A stretch of DNA of 64,000 bases from Halopseudomonas maritima (GTDB taxonomy: Bacteria; Pseudomonadota; Gammaproteobacteria; Pseudomonadales; Pseudomonadaceae): the NCBI RefSeq assembly GCF_021545785.1, contig NZ_CP079801.1:3220001-3284000 (forward strand), written 5' to 3'. The translations under genes were made by a program, and so were the position numbers. Positions 25,995-35,351 of this stretch are shown piece by piece (position 1 is the first letter of the stretch; every line of letters starts with the position of its first letter). The notes under the pieces are model-generated. The model worked only from the letters and a program-made list of their open reading frames with translations. It was not told the origin of the DNA and made no database searches.

Positions 25995-26924
25995 TCAGCG
26001 CCGGGTGAACACCTCGTGCAGCACCTGGGTTCGGCTTAGTCCAGCCATAAACAAGGGGCGGCCCAGACGCTCCACGAAGGTCTGGGAGCCGCAGGCCAAC
26101 GCCAGTGTGCGGCGCGAGGGGACGCGCAGGCGCTGCAGGTCTGCTTCAAAGTGCTGCCGCTGGCGCAGCGCTAGTTGCAGGTTGGGGTGAGCCTTGGCCA
26201 GTTGTTCGAGTTCGTCCTGCAGGTAGCAGGGCTGCTCGCCCCGTTGCCAGTGCCATAGCGTGATACCCGCTGTGTGTCCCTGTTGCAGCGCGTCCCGGGC
26301 GATGGCCTGGAGTGGGGCCAGCCCGGTGCCGCGCGACAGCAACAGGAGTGGACGGTCCTGCCAGTCAGGTTGGTAGTGCAGGTGCCCGCTGGGGCTTCCC
26401 AGGTAACACTGGGCGCCAACGCCCAGGTGTTGCAGGCGCTCACCGAATTGGCTGCCCGGGCGTTGCTGGAGGTGAAACTCAAGCAGCGGGCTGCCCGCTT
26501 GGCTGGCAATGGAAAAGGTTCTCGCCGTGCCGCAGGGTAGCCAGATGACCAGGTGTTGTCCGGGGTGAAAACGCAGCGCTCTGGCCGGGCGCACTCGCAG
26601 GCGCAGGACCAGGGCATTCAGCTGTGTCAGTTCTTCAATATGGGCTGGCAGACCATCGGTAGCGGGGTCGTACAGACTCAGGTGCAAATCCTGCTGAACG
26701 TTGCACTGGCAGGCCAGTAGCCAGCCTTCTGCCTGCATGGCGGGTGACAGAGACGCCTGCGCCGCCTGTGGCGCCGCTCCCGGCTGGCTACGGACCAGGC
26801 AACTTTGGCAGTGCCCGCTGCGGCAGGAATAGTTGATGGGCAAGCCCGCGGCCAGTAGCTCGTCCAGCAGGTTGCTGCCGGCCGACACGCGCAGGCGGCG
26901 GTCAGCAATCTGGATATCAGGCAT
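25995..26924 (-). CDS. Plant-type ferredoxin domain fused to FAD/NAD(P)H reductase
   Basis: 309 residues. The N-terminal [2Fe-2S] domain has the cysteine cluster CRSGHCQSC (C33-type spacing CX4CX2C) and a later C in LLACQCNV. A ferredoxin-NADP-reductase-like module follows: FHPGQHLVIW, RTFSIAS for flavin and LLLLSRGTGLAPLQAIA for nucleotide. Such single-chain reductases feed electrons to oxygenases or desaturases; the partner is not in view. ATG 26924 overlaps the sadC-like gene by 8 bases. Confidence 0.87.
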   Translation of the reverse strand: MPDIQIADRRLRVSAGSNLLDELLAAGLPINYSCRSGHCQSCLVRSQPGAAPQAAQASLSPAMQAEGWLLACQCNVQQDLHLSLYDPATDGLPAHIEELTQLNALVLRLRVRPARALRFHPGQHLVIWLPCGTARTFSIASQAGSPLLEFHLQQRPGSQFGERLQHLGVGAQCYLGSPSGHLHYQPDWQDRPLLLLSRGTGLAPLQAIARDALQQGHTAGITLWHWQRGEQPCYLQDELEQLAKAHPNLQLALRQRQHFEADLQRLRVPSRRTLALACGSQTFVERLGRPLFMAGLSRTQVLHEVFTRR

Positions 26925-28044
26925 AACTGGGCTGGTGTAACTCGCAACGGTTGCGGCCGCTATTTTTGGCCAGATACAGAGCCTGGTCTGCATCGTTTAG
27001 GCAGACTTCCAGGTCATCCTCCGGGCGGATCACGCAAAGACCCGCCGAGAGACTACAGTGCACGCCTGCCGGCAGCGCGTCAAAGTTGAGGACGGCAAAG
27101 GCGGTACGCAAGCGCTCCATACACTGCAGCAGGGCTTCGGGGTTACTATCGCCGAGCAGAATGACAAACTCCTCGCCGCCAAAGCGTGCGACCAGGTCGC
27201 CGTCGCGCAGGCTGTTGCGAGCCAGTTCGGCAAAGCCCTGCAAGACCTCGTCACCGGCGGCGTGGCCATACAGGTCGTTGATGCGTTTGAAGTGATCCAG
27301 GTCGATCAGTGCGAGGCCCAGTTGCTGGCTGGGGCGCATCAGGGTCATGCGACGTTGCGCTTCGGTAAGAAAGTGGCGGCGGTTGGCCAAGCCGGTCAAG
27401 GCATCGGTGGTGGCCAGGTTCTGCAGTTGCCCCATCATGCCGCGCAGGGTTTCCTGGTGAGCCTGCAGGGTGTTGTGGCGCCGTTGCAGGCGTTCGCGCA
27501 GCTCACGGATATAGCTGCCGGTCAGGCTCAAACAGAACAGGAAGCAGGCCAGTACAAACCACTCGACCAGGCTCAGGGTAAAGCTGCGAGCGCCGGGTTT
27601 GAAATAGTGCTCCAGGGTGATCAGCAGCCCAAAGCACACCAGTGCCAGGCCTGACTGAATATGAAAGTCCCGCCGCGACAGCTGAAAGATGCCGAAGACC
27701 AGAATGTTGGCGTAGATCATGATGAGGGTGCCGCGCAGCGGGCCGGCAAAGGCTAGCAGGTAGGTGATCAGCAAAATGGCCACGACAATTTGCGCGTTGG
27801 TCATGCTGGGGTCTTTCAGGCGCAGGTTCCAGTTACTGCGCATCAGCAGCAGGAACACCAGCTGGGTGCTCAAGCCCAACAGGATATGGCTGAACACCAG
27901 CAAGGCCGAGCCTTGGTAGTGCCCGACTGCCCAAGCGACGCCAATCACCAGGTAAGTGATCAGGTAGTTGATCTGGGCGAGGTAAAAACGCTGCAGCCTT
28001 AATGCCTGAAACTTGGCTGTCTTGGAATCTGGCGCCTCACTCAC
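26917..28044 (-). CDS. sadC: Membrane diguanylate cyclase, SadC-like
   Basis: 375 residues. About six hydrophobic segments in residues 20-178 are followed by a GGDEF domain with active GGEEF (289-293), and an intact inhibitory I-site R280-D-G-D283 five residues before it. It should synthesise c-di-GMP and be product-inhibited. The match to SadC rests on context (ferredoxin reductase on one side, divergent fumarase on the other, as in P. aeruginosa PA4331-PA4333) and topology; it is shorter than P. aeruginosa SadC. Confidence 0.82.
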   Translation of the reverse strand: MSEAPDSKTAKFQALRLQRFYLAQINYLITYLVIGVAWAVGHYQGSALLVFSHILLGLSTQLVFLLLMRSNWNLRLKDPSMTNAQIVVAILLITYLLAFAGPLRGTLIMIYANILVFGIFQLSRRDFHIQSGLALVCFGLLITLEHYFKPGARSFTLSLVEWFVLACFLFCLSLTGSYIRELRERLQRRHNTLQAHQETLRGMMGQLQNLATTDALTGLANRRHFLTEAQRRMTLMRPSQQLGLALIDLDHFKRINDLYGHAAGDEVLQGFAELARNSLRDGDLVARFGGEEFVILLGDSNPEALLQCMERLRTAFAVLNFDALPAGVHCSLSAGLCVIRPEDDLEVCLNDADQALYLAKNSGRNRCELHQPSYA

Positions 28045-28313
28045 TCTGTTTGCCTCCGAATGATGGCATTATGACGTCAATTTATCGGGTATCTGTCGTT
28101 TTGCAAGCGCTTTTCTAGCGGCATGCAGCAAATGTGATCAATGCCCGGTGTTCGACTTCTGTCAGATGGCGCTGTCCTGCCGGTGCGGCTCGGGTATACT
28201 TATGCGCGCTTTTTCAGGGCCAGTTGACCCGCAGAGTCGGCGGCCCCATCCCGTGAGTCTGGTTTGGCGCCCCCAGCGTCACCAGCAGCCACAATGCAGA
28301 GGAGCTGTCCGAG

Positions 28314-29840
28314 ATGGCCGTTATCAAGCAAGACGATCTGATTCAGAGCGTCGCCGACGCGTTGCAGTACATTTCCTACTACCATCCGGTAGATTTCATT
28401 CAGGCCGTACACGAGGCCTATCAGCGCGAAGAGTCGCAGGCTGCCCGTGATGCCATGGCGCAGATTCTGATCAACTCGCGCATGTGTGCTACCGGACATC
28501 GTCCGATCTGCCAGGACACCGGCATTGTCACTGTGTTCGCCCGCGTAGGTATGGATGTGCGCTGGGATGGCGCCACCATGAGCCTGGACGACATGATCAA
28601 TGAAGGCGTGCGCCGCGCCTACAACCTGCCTGAGAACGTGCTGCGCGCCTCCATTCTGGCTGATCCGGCCGGCAAGCGCGCCAACACCAAGGACAACACC
28701 CCGGCCGTGATCCACTACCAGATCGTGCCAGGTGACAAGGTCGAGATCGACGTGGCAGCCAAGGGCGGTGGATCCGAGAACAAGTCCAAGATGGTCATGC
28801 TCAACCCCTCCGACTCGATCGTCGATTGGGTGCTCAAGACCGTGCCGACCATGGGCGCTGGCTGGTGCCCGCCGGGCATGCTGGGCATCGGCATTGGTGG
28901 TACGGCCGAGAAGGCTGCGGTGCTGGCCAAAGAGTCGCTGATGGACTCCATCGACATCCACGAACTGCGTGCCCGTGGCCCGCAGAACCGGGTCGAAGAG
29001 CTGCGTCTGGAGATCATGGACAAGGTCAACGCGCTGGGCATCGGCGCGCAAGGCCTGGGCGGTCTGACCACCGTGCTGGACGTCAAGATCAAGGATTACC
29101 CGACCCACGCAGCCAGCCTGCCGGTCTGCATGATCCCGAACTGCGCCGCGACCCGTCACGCGCACTTTGTGCTCGATGGCAGCGGCCCGGCAGTACTGGA
29201 AGCGCCGCCGATGGATGCTTACCCGGAAATCACCTGGGAAGTGGGCTCCAGCGTGCGCCGCGTCAACCTGGACACCGTGACGCCGGAAGAGGTGCTGAGC
29301 TGGAAGAGCGGTGAAACCGTATTGCTGTCTGGCAAGATGCTGACCGGCCGCGACGCTGCGCACAAGCGCATGGTCGACATGCTCAACAAGGGCGAAGAGC
29401 TGCCGGTTGATCTGAAAGGCCGCTTTATCTACTACGTTGGCCCGGTTGATCCGGTCCGTGACGAAGTGGTTGGACCCGCTGGCCCGACCACCGCAACCCG
29501 CATGGACAAGTTCACCCGCCAGATCCTCGACCAGACCGGTCTGCTGGGCATGATCGGCAAGTCCGAGCGCGGTCCGATTGCGATCGAAGCGATCAAGGAT
29601 CACAAGGCGGTGTATCTGATGGCAGTCGGTGGCGCGGCGTACCTGGTTGCTCAGGCAATCAAGAAAGCCGACGTACTGGCCTTCCCGGAGCTGGGTATGG
29701 AAGCGATCTACGAGTTCGAGGTCAAGGACATGCCGGTCACCGTGGCGGTGGACACCACCGGTGAGTCTGCGCACATTACCGGCCCGCAGATCTGGCAGAA
29801 GAAGATTGCCGATAAAAGCCTGGCGGTTGAAGTGGAGTAA
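28314..29840 (+). CDS. fumA: Class I (iron-sulfur) fumarate hydratase
   Basis: 508 residues. It interconverts fumarate and malate in the citric acid cycle using a [4Fe-4S] cluster. Cluster cysteines are in RPICQDTGIV, GWCPPGMLGIGIGG and PNCAATRHAHF. The C-terminal beta domain has FIYYVGPVDPVRDEVVGPAG. GAGGAG lies shortly upstream of the ATG. A strong terminator follows, so it is monocistronic; it is divergent from sadC across a 269-base gap. Confidence 0.96.
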   Translation: MAVIKQDDLIQSVADALQYISYYHPVDFIQAVHEAYQREESQAARDAMAQILINSRMCATGHRPICQDTGIVTVFARVGMDVRWDGATMSLDDMINEGVRRAYNLPENVLRASILADPAGKRANTKDNTPAVIHYQIVPGDKVEIDVAAKGGGSENKSKMVMLNPSDSIVDWVLKTVPTMGAGWCPPGMLGIGIGGTAEKAAVLAKESLMDSIDIHELRARGPQNRVEELRLEIMDKVNALGIGAQGLGGLTTVLDVKIKDYPTHAASLPVCMIPNCAATRHAHFVLDGSGPAVLEAPPMDAYPEITWEVGSSVRRVNLDTVTPEEVLSWKSGETVLLSGKMLTGRDAAHKRMVDMLNKGEELPVDLKGRFIYYVGPVDPVRDEVVGPAGPTTATRMDKFTRQILDQTGLLGMIGKSERGPIAIEAIKDHKAVYLMAVGGAAYLVAQAIKKADVLAFPELGMEAIYEFEVKDMPVTVAVDTTGESAHITGPQIWQKKIADKSLAVEVE

Positions 29841-29858
29841 GCGCTTCGCCGTATAAAG

Positions 29859-29884
29859 AAGCCCCGCTGCGCGGGGCTTTTTTG
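29859..29884 (+). terminator. Terminator after fumarase gene
   Basis: AAGCCCCGC, loop TGC and GCGGGGCTT followed by six T residues, about 20 bases past the stop. Confidence 0.95.
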
Positions 29885-29921
29885 TGTCTTGGCAGATCAC
29901 GCCCTATAGGGCGGCCGCCGT

Positions 29922-29955
29922 CGCGTAGGGCGGAGAAAGCGCAGCGTCTCCGCAA
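29922..29955. repeat. GTAGGGCGGA-type intergenic repeat
   Basis: CGTAGGGCGGAGAAAGCGCAGCG-like sequence in which GCGGAGA (29930-29936) pairs with TCTCCGC (29947-29953). It resembles a widespread gammaproteobacterial intergenic hairpin repeat of the form GTAGGGCGGA...CGCAGCG...TCCGC. A single copy is seen in this window. Confidence 0.6.
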
Positions 29956-29985
29956 GGGGGCGCTGCTTTTTCTTCATACTCTGGT

Positions 29986-30573
29986 TTAGCCGGTCGAGAG
30001 TCGACGTTTCAGCCAGTAATCAACACTCACCCAACGCCCACCGCCGGTAAAGAACAGACTCAGCAGCAGAATGAAGTAGGTGGCGGCGAACTCGATGCCG
30101 TTATTGAGTATGACCAGGCGGCCGCTGCTGCTCAGCCAGTCGTAGTTGCCGTGCTTCTGTAGCAGCGCCTTGGCGCGTGCCAGCTTCTCGGCGGAGGCAG
30201 CGACGCGGTCATTGGCGAAAAGCGAGTTGGGATCTGCAATGGCTGACCAGCCGTACGGCCAATGCACGGCAAAGGCCGCTACCAGCATGGTGATCATCAG
30301 CGGAGTGCTGATCCAGCGAGTCGCAAAGCCGATCAGCAGCAGTACCGCACCGACGACTTCGGTGAGCGCCGCCAGCCAGGCCAGCAGCTCAGGGAAGGGC
30401 AGGCCGAGGCCGTGTTCAAACCAGCTGATGGTTGAGTCGATATGGGCGAGTTTGCGGGTGCCGGCCATCCACATGATCGGTGCCAGATAAAGGCGGATCA
30501 GTAGCGGCGCAAGGAAGTCGAGGGTTTGGGTGCGGTCCAGCAGGCGCTGGGCCGGCAGCAGGGTAGAAAGCAT
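29986..30573 (-). CDS. DoxX family membrane protein
   Basis: 195 residues with four hydrophobic segments (about 20-40, 63-83, 88-108, 155-177). APLLIRLYLAPIMWMAGTRK, then FPELLAWLAALTEVVGAVLL and GFATRWISTPLMITML, match the DoxX family. Family members are linked to redox or sulfur stress complexes, but the role here is unknown. It stands alone between fumarase and pykA. Confidence 0.85.
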   Translation of the reverse strand: MLSTLLPAQRLLDRTQTLDFLAPLLIRLYLAPIMWMAGTRKLAHIDSTISWFEHGLGLPFPELLAWLAALTEVVGAVLLLIGFATRWISTPLMITMLVAAFAVHWPYGWSAIADPNSLFANDRVAASAEKLARAKALLQKHGNYDWLSSSGRLVILNNGIEFAATYFILLLSLFFTGGGRWVSVDYWLKRRLSTG

Positions 30574-30625
30574 GGCATCGGGTCCTTGGTGGTGACCACC
30601 AGAGGACGCCGATGCCGGCTGGTTG

Positions 30626-32077
30626 TTACACCAGCTCTTCGCCTACGTGCAGCAGCTTCATGGAGTTGGTGCCGCCACGGGAGTTGTAGACGTCGCCCTT
30701 GGTCAGAATAACCCAGTCACCGGGCTGCACATGGCCCGCGGCGAGCAGCCGGTTGACGGCTTGCTGGTTGATCTCGCTGGAGGGCAGCTCCGCCGGGTTG
30801 AACGGGATAGCCTGTACGCCGCGCATCAGCGAGACGCGGCCCAGGGTCTGGGCATTGGGCGACAGCGCGAAAATTGGCAGGTGCGAGCGGATACGCGACA
30901 TGATCAGCGGGGTGTAACCGCTCTCGGTCAGGGTGATGATCGCGGTCACGCCCGGGAAGTGGTTGCCAGCATACATGGCAGCCAGTGCCACGGTTTCGTC
31001 GCAGCGTTCGAAGGTCTGGTACAGGCGGTGGCCGGACTTCTTGCTGACCGGCTGCTTTTCGGCGCCCAGGCAAACGCGGCTCATGGCGCGCACCGCTTCG
31101 ACCGGGTAATCGCCGGCGGCGCTTTCGGCTGACAGCATAACCGCGTCGGTGTAATCCAGCGCTGCGTTGGCAACGTCGGACACCTCGGCGCGGGTCGGCA
31201 TGGGGCTGGTGATCATGGATTCCATCATCTGGGTGGCGGTGATGACCACCTTGTTCTGCTTACGTGCGCGGCTGATGATGTGCTTCTGGATGCCGACCAG
31301 CTCGGCGTCACCAATTTCCACGCCCAGATCGCCACGGGCAACCATGACGGCATCGCTTGCCTGGATCAGGCCGTCGAGCGCCGCGTCATCGGCAACCGCT
31401 TCGGCGCGCTCAATCTTGGCGACCAGCCAGGCGTCGGATTCGGCGTCACGCAGCAGCTTGCGCGCCAGTTCCATGTCGGCGGCGTCACGGGGGAAGGAGA
31501 CCGCCACGTATTCCATCTGCAGTTCGGCGGCGAGGTTGATGTCGGCGCGGTCCTTGTCGGTCAGCGCAGCAGCAGACAGGCCGCCGCCACGACGGTTGAT
31601 GCCCTTGTTGTTGGACAGCGGGCCGCCGGTGGTAACGCGGCAGCGCACTTCATCGCGGCCGACACTCTCAACCTGCAGCACCACGCGGCCATCGTCCAGC
31701 AGTAGCTCGTCACCAGCGCGGCAGTCCTTGACCAGATCCGGGTAGTCCAGACCTACGACGTCCTGGTTGCCTTCCTCCAGTCCGTGGCTGGTGGACAGGC
31801 GGAAATGGTCACCCACCTCCAGGCTGATCGGGCCGTCGGCAAAGCGTCCGATGCGAATCTTCGGGCCTTGCAGGTCGCCTAGCAGGGCTACATGCTGGCC
31901 GTTCTCGGCAGCAATTTCGCGCACCAGACGGGCACGCTGGCGGTGCTCGTCTGCGCTGCCGTGGGAGAAGTTCAACCGGGCCACGTTCATGCCGGCGTTG
32001 ATCAGCTCGGCAATACGTTCCGGGCTGCTACTGGCGGGCCCGAGGGTGGCAACGATCTTGGTGCGGCGCAGTGACAT
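30626..32077 (-). CDS. pykA: Pyruvate kinase
   Basis: 483 residues from ATG 32077, preceded by AAGGA. It makes pyruvate and ATP from phosphoenolpyruvate and ADP. The N-terminal RRTKIVATLGPASSSPERIA, NFSHGSADEH, GDLQGPKIRIG, the catalytic Lys region WLVAKIERAEAV, MVARGDLGVEIG and MMESMITSPMPTRAEVSDVA are all present. It is divergent from the edd-pgl-eda cluster across 93 bases, so the two ends of the Entner-Doudoroff-to-pyruvate route share one regulatory gap. Confidence 0.97.
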   Translation of the reverse strand: MSLRRTKIVATLGPASSSPERIAELINAGMNVARLNFSHGSADEHRQRARLVREIAAENGQHVALLGDLQGPKIRIGRFADGPISLEVGDHFRLSTSHGLEEGNQDVVGLDYPDLVKDCRAGDELLLDDGRVVLQVESVGRDEVRCRVTTGGPLSNNKGINRRGGGLSAAALTDKDRADINLAAELQMEYVAVSFPRDAADMELARKLLRDAESDAWLVAKIERAEAVADDAALDGLIQASDAVMVARGDLGVEIGDAELVGIQKHIISRARKQNKVVITATQMMESMITSPMPTRAEVSDVANAALDYTDAVMLSAESAAGDYPVEAVRAMSRVCLGAEKQPVSKKSGHRLYQTFERCDETVALAAMYAGNHFPGVTAIITLTESGYTPLIMSRIRSHLPIFALSPNAQTLGRVSLMRGVQAIPFNPAELPSSEINQQAVNRLLAAGHVQPGDWVILTKGDVYNSRGGTNSMKLLHVGEELV

Positions 32078-32170
32078 GCAGAGGTCCTTGTTCGGTGGGT
32101 TTTGGCTGCGTCCTACAATAGACCATAATGCCGTTAAACGGGTAGGTAGACAGTGAACGGAGCGGTGGTC

Positions 32171-33979
32171 ATGCACCCTGAGGTAACGGCGGTAACAGAG
32201 CGGCTGCGAGCGCGCAGCCGCGATTCCCGGGCAGCTTATCTGGCGCAGATGGCGCAGGCACCAGCGGGTCGCAGCGGCTTGTCCTGCGGCAACCTGGCGC
32301 ACGGCATGGCGGCTTGCTCCGCGCAGGACAAGGCTCGCATCCGCATGATCGATGAGGTCAATATCGGCATGGTCAGCGCCTACAACGACATGTTGTCGGC
32401 ACATCAGCCCTATGAGCGTTATCCGCAGCTGCTGCGTGAATACCTGAGAAGCATCGGTGCCACCGGCCAGGTGGCAGGCGGCGTGCCGGCCATGTGCGAC
32501 GGTGTAACCCAGGGCGAGCCGGGTATGGAGCTATCGCTGGCCAGCCGCGATGTGATTGCCATGGGCACCGCAGTGGCGTTGTCGCACAACATGTTCAATG
32601 GCGTCCTGTGCTTTGGCATCTGCGACAAGATCGTGCCAGGGCTGCTGCTGGGCGCGCTGCGTTTTGGTCATTTGCCGGTTGTTTTTGTGCCCTCCGGCCC
32701 GATGCCGAGCGGTTTGGCGAATAGCGAGAAGGTGCGCGTGCGCCAGTTGTACGCCGAGGGCAAGGTGGAGCGTGAACAGCTGCTGGCGGCTGAGAGCGCC
32801 TCCTATCACAGCCCCGGCACCTGTACCTTCTACGGCACCGCCAACACCAACCAGATGCTGCTGGAAGCCATGGGCCTGCAACTGCCGGGCGCGTCCTTTG
32901 TGGCGCCAGATACGCCGCTGCGTGACGCCCTTAGCAAGGCCGCAGCCAAGACCGCGGTGACCCTGGCGCGGGCGGGGCAGGGCAGTCTCTGTCAGGTGCT
33001 GGATGAACGGGCGTTGATCAACGCGGTGGTGATGCTGCTGGCGACCGGTGGCTCAACCAACCTGACGCTGCATCTGGTGGCCATCGGTCAGGCAGCCGGC
33101 TTGCAGCTGCGTTGGCAGGACATGGCAGACCTGTCGCAGGTGGTGCCGACGCTCGCGCACATTTACCCCAGTGGCAAGGCGGACATTAACCAGTTTCAGG
33201 CCGCTGGTGGCACCGCCTGGCTGTTTCGCGAGCTGCTGGCGGCGGGGCTGCTGCATGAAGATGTAGATACCGTCGCGGGCGCCGGGTTGGCGCGCTACTG
33301 CCAGGAGCCTTATCTGCGTGATGGTGAGCTTGCCTGGCGCGATGGTCCGCAGCACAGCCTGGACGATAGCGTACTGCGACCGGTCAGTGCGCCCTTTGCT
33401 GCTGATGGCGGCCTGCGCATGCTTGATGGCGAGCTGGGACGTGGCGTGATCAAGGTGTCGGCCGTGGCGCCGGAGCATCGTCAGGTAACGGCCCCGTGCC
33501 GTGTTTTCGATAGTCAGGAAGCTTTTGTCGCGGCCTTTGAGGCCGGTGAGCTGGCCCGTGACGTCATTGCGGTGGTGCGCTTTCAGGGGCCGGCAGCAAA
33601 CGGCATGCCTGAGTTACATCGGTTGATGCCCTACCTGGGCGCGCTCCAGGATCGTGGTCATCGCGTTGCACTGGTGACCGATGGCCGGCTATCCGGCGCC
33701 TCGGGCAAGGTGCCGGCGGCTATTCATCTGTGCCCCGAGGCACTGCAGGGTGGCGCCATCGCGCGCTTGCGAGATGGTGATGTGCTCAGCCTTGATGCCG
33801 AGGCCGGGACCCTACAGGTCGATGCGACTGGCTGGCAGCAGCGCGATGCTGCATCTTGCCCGCAGGCGGTGCGCCGGGGCTGGGGCCGTGAGCTGTTTGC
33901 GTTCATGCGGGCTCAAGCCAGCTCGGCGGAGCTGGGTGCCAGTGTCTTTACCGCCGGACTGCAGGACGCGGATCAGTGA
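32171..33979 (+). CDS. edd: 6-phosphogluconate dehydratase
   Basis: 602 residues. It forms 2-keto-3-deoxy-6-phosphogluconate, the committed Entner-Doudoroff step, with an iron-sulfur cluster. IvD/Edd family motifs: SAYNDMLSAHQPYE, GGVPAMCDGVTQGEPGMELS with a cluster Cys, GICDKIVPGLL with another, and GTCTFYGTANTNQMLLEAMG with the third; TDGRLSGASGKVPAAIH near the C-terminus. ATG 32171 is chosen for GGAG eight bases upstream and the expected MHP start. It overlaps pgl by 4 bases. Confidence 0.96.
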   Translation: MHPEVTAVTERLRARSRDSRAAYLAQMAQAPAGRSGLSCGNLAHGMAACSAQDKARIRMIDEVNIGMVSAYNDMLSAHQPYERYPQLLREYLRSIGATGQVAGGVPAMCDGVTQGEPGMELSLASRDVIAMGTAVALSHNMFNGVLCFGICDKIVPGLLLGALRFGHLPVVFVPSGPMPSGLANSEKVRVRQLYAEGKVEREQLLAAESASYHSPGTCTFYGTANTNQMLLEAMGLQLPGASFVAPDTPLRDALSKAAAKTAVTLARAGQGSLCQVLDERALINAVVMLLATGGSTNLTLHLVAIGQAAGLQLRWQDMADLSQVVPTLAHIYPSGKADINQFQAAGGTAWLFRELLAAGLLHEDVDTVAGAGLARYCQEPYLRDGELAWRDGPQHSLDDSVLRPVSAPFAADGGLRMLDGELGRGVIKVSAVAPEHRQVTAPCRVFDSQEAFVAAFEAGELARDVIAVVRFQGPAANGMPELHRLMPYLGALQDRGHRVALVTDGRLSGASGKVPAAIHLCPEALQGGAIARLRDGDVLSLDAEAGTLQVDATGWQQRDAASCPQAVRRGWGRELFAFMRAQASSAELGASVFTAGLQDADQ

Positions 33980-34692
33980 GTAGCGCACTGCTGGCCGCAC
34001 TGCGCGAGCGCGGCGTTGGCTGGGTGCAGACACCCTCGCCGGGGGCCCAGGCGCGCGTGCTGGCCGAATCTGTGGCGATGTCGCTGCGCGAGGCCCAGGC
34101 AGCGCGCGGGCAGGCCAGGCTGGCTTTGTCCGGCGGTCGCAGCCCGATCCCCTTTCTCAAGGCGCTGGCATGCCATGTGCTTGACTGGGAGCAGGTCAAA
34201 CTCACTCTGGTCGATGAGCGATGGGTGGCCGCAGATCAACCTGAGAGTAATGAGCGATTGTTGCGCACCCATCTGCAGCCGGTGTTTGACCGGTTGCAGT
34301 GGCAGGGGTTGTACCAAGGTACGAGCCCTGCGCAGGATGCGGCGCTGGCGGATAATGCGTTGGCCCGCTGGGCGCCTTTGGATGTCGTGGTGTTGGGGAT
34401 GGGGCGGGATGGCCATACTGCCTCGCTGTTTCCCGGCCAGCCGCAGTTGAGAGAATGGCTAGAGCCCAGCGCCGGCGCATTATGCGCGGCTACACTGGCG
34501 GCAGACGGCTCGCCAAGGTTGACCCTGACCGGGCGTGCGTTACACTCCGCGCGCCGGCAGCTACTGGCGATCAGCGGCGAGCAGAAATTGCAGGTTCTGA
34601 TCGACGCGCTGGAGCGCGAACCGCTGGATTGCCCGATAGCGGCGTTTTTGCGCGCGCCGCTGGAAATTCACTATTGCCCGGACCAAGCCTGA
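33976..34692 (+). CDS. pgl: 6-phosphogluconolactonase
   Basis: 238 residues from a GTG overlapping the edd stop (GTGA). It hydrolyses 6-phosphogluconolactone to 6-phosphogluconate. Family motifs are LALSGGRSPIPFLKAL, LTLVDERWV, VVLGMGRDGHTASLFPG. The usual partner zwf is not adjacent in this window, unlike the zwf-pgl-eda order of P. aeruginosa. Confidence 0.93.
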   Translation: MSSALLAALRERGVGWVQTPSPGAQARVLAESVAMSLREAQAARGQARLALSGGRSPIPFLKALACHVLDWEQVKLTLVDERWVAADQPESNERLLRTHLQPVFDRLQWQGLYQGTSPAQDAALADNALARWAPLDVVVLGMGRDGHTASLFPGQPQLREWLEPSAGALCAATLAADGSPRLTLTGRALHSARRQLLAISGEQKLQVLIDALEREPLDCPIAAFLRAPLEIHYCPDQA

Positions 34693-34700
34693 GGACACTG

Positions 34701-35351
34701 ATGTCGCTGCCAGAAAAGACCCGTTTGCTCGACAGCCTGTTCGCCAGCAGTCGTCTGTTGCCGTTGCTGAATATCGAGCGCATGGCAGACGTGCTACCGC
34801 TGGCCGATGCCTTGAGTGCCGGTGGTATCAGCACCCTGGAAATCACCCTGCGCACGCCGCTCGGCATTGATGCCATCGCCCTGTTGCGAGCTGAGCGCCC
34901 GGCACTGACGGTAGGGGCCGGAACCGTGCTGGATGCGAGCCAGTTTGCCGCTGTGCAGGCTGCTGGCGCTGCCTTTGTGGTGACGCCCGGCGTTACCCAG
35001 GAACTGCTGGAGTGGGGCTGCGACGCTTCTATTCCCTTGCTACCGGGGATCGCTACAGCATCTGAATTAATGCAGGGCTACCGGCTTGGGTATCGTCGTT
35101 TCAAGGTTTTTCCGGCTGAGATAGCGGGCGGAGTCGCTCTGCTGAAGGCTTTTGCCGGCCCGTTTCGCGACGCGGCGTTTTGTCCCACGGGCGGGGTGAC
35201 GGCCAACAACCTTGGTGCCTATCTGGCGCAGCCGAATGTGATGGCGGCAGGCGGCAGCTGGATAGCGCCGCCGCAGCTGATTGCGGCGGGGCGCTGGCAG
35301 GAGATTACCGCGCTGGCCCAGGCGGCGGTCAGCGCTGGGCAGCGCGCTTAG
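34701..35351 (+). CDS. eda: 2-keto-3-deoxy-6-phosphogluconate aldolase
   Basis: 216 residues. It cleaves KDPG to pyruvate and glyceraldehyde-3-phosphate. The Schiff-base lysine is K135 in RRFKVFPAE, with catalytic Glu in STLEITLRTP (E47) and the phosphate-binding FCPTGGV. ATG 34701 is chosen for GAGGA upstream, 9 bases after the pgl stop. The stop region overlaps the converging universal stress gene by 4 bases. Confidence 0.96.
   Translation: MSLPEKTRLLDSLFASSRLLPLLNIERMADVLPLADALSAGGISTLEITLRTPLGIDAIALLRAERPALTVGAGTVLDASQFAAVQAAGAAFVVTPGVTQELLEWGCDASIPLLPGIATASELMQGYRLGYRRFKVFPAEIAGGVALLKAFAGPFRDAAFCPTGGVTANNLGAYLAQPNVMAAGGSWIAPPQLIAAGRWQEITALAQAAVSAGQRA

Noticed and set aside
32078..32170. 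HexR operator in the pykA-edd gap
   Set aside because: TTGT and ACAA words are present but their spacing is far from the TTGT-N7/8-ACAA pattern.
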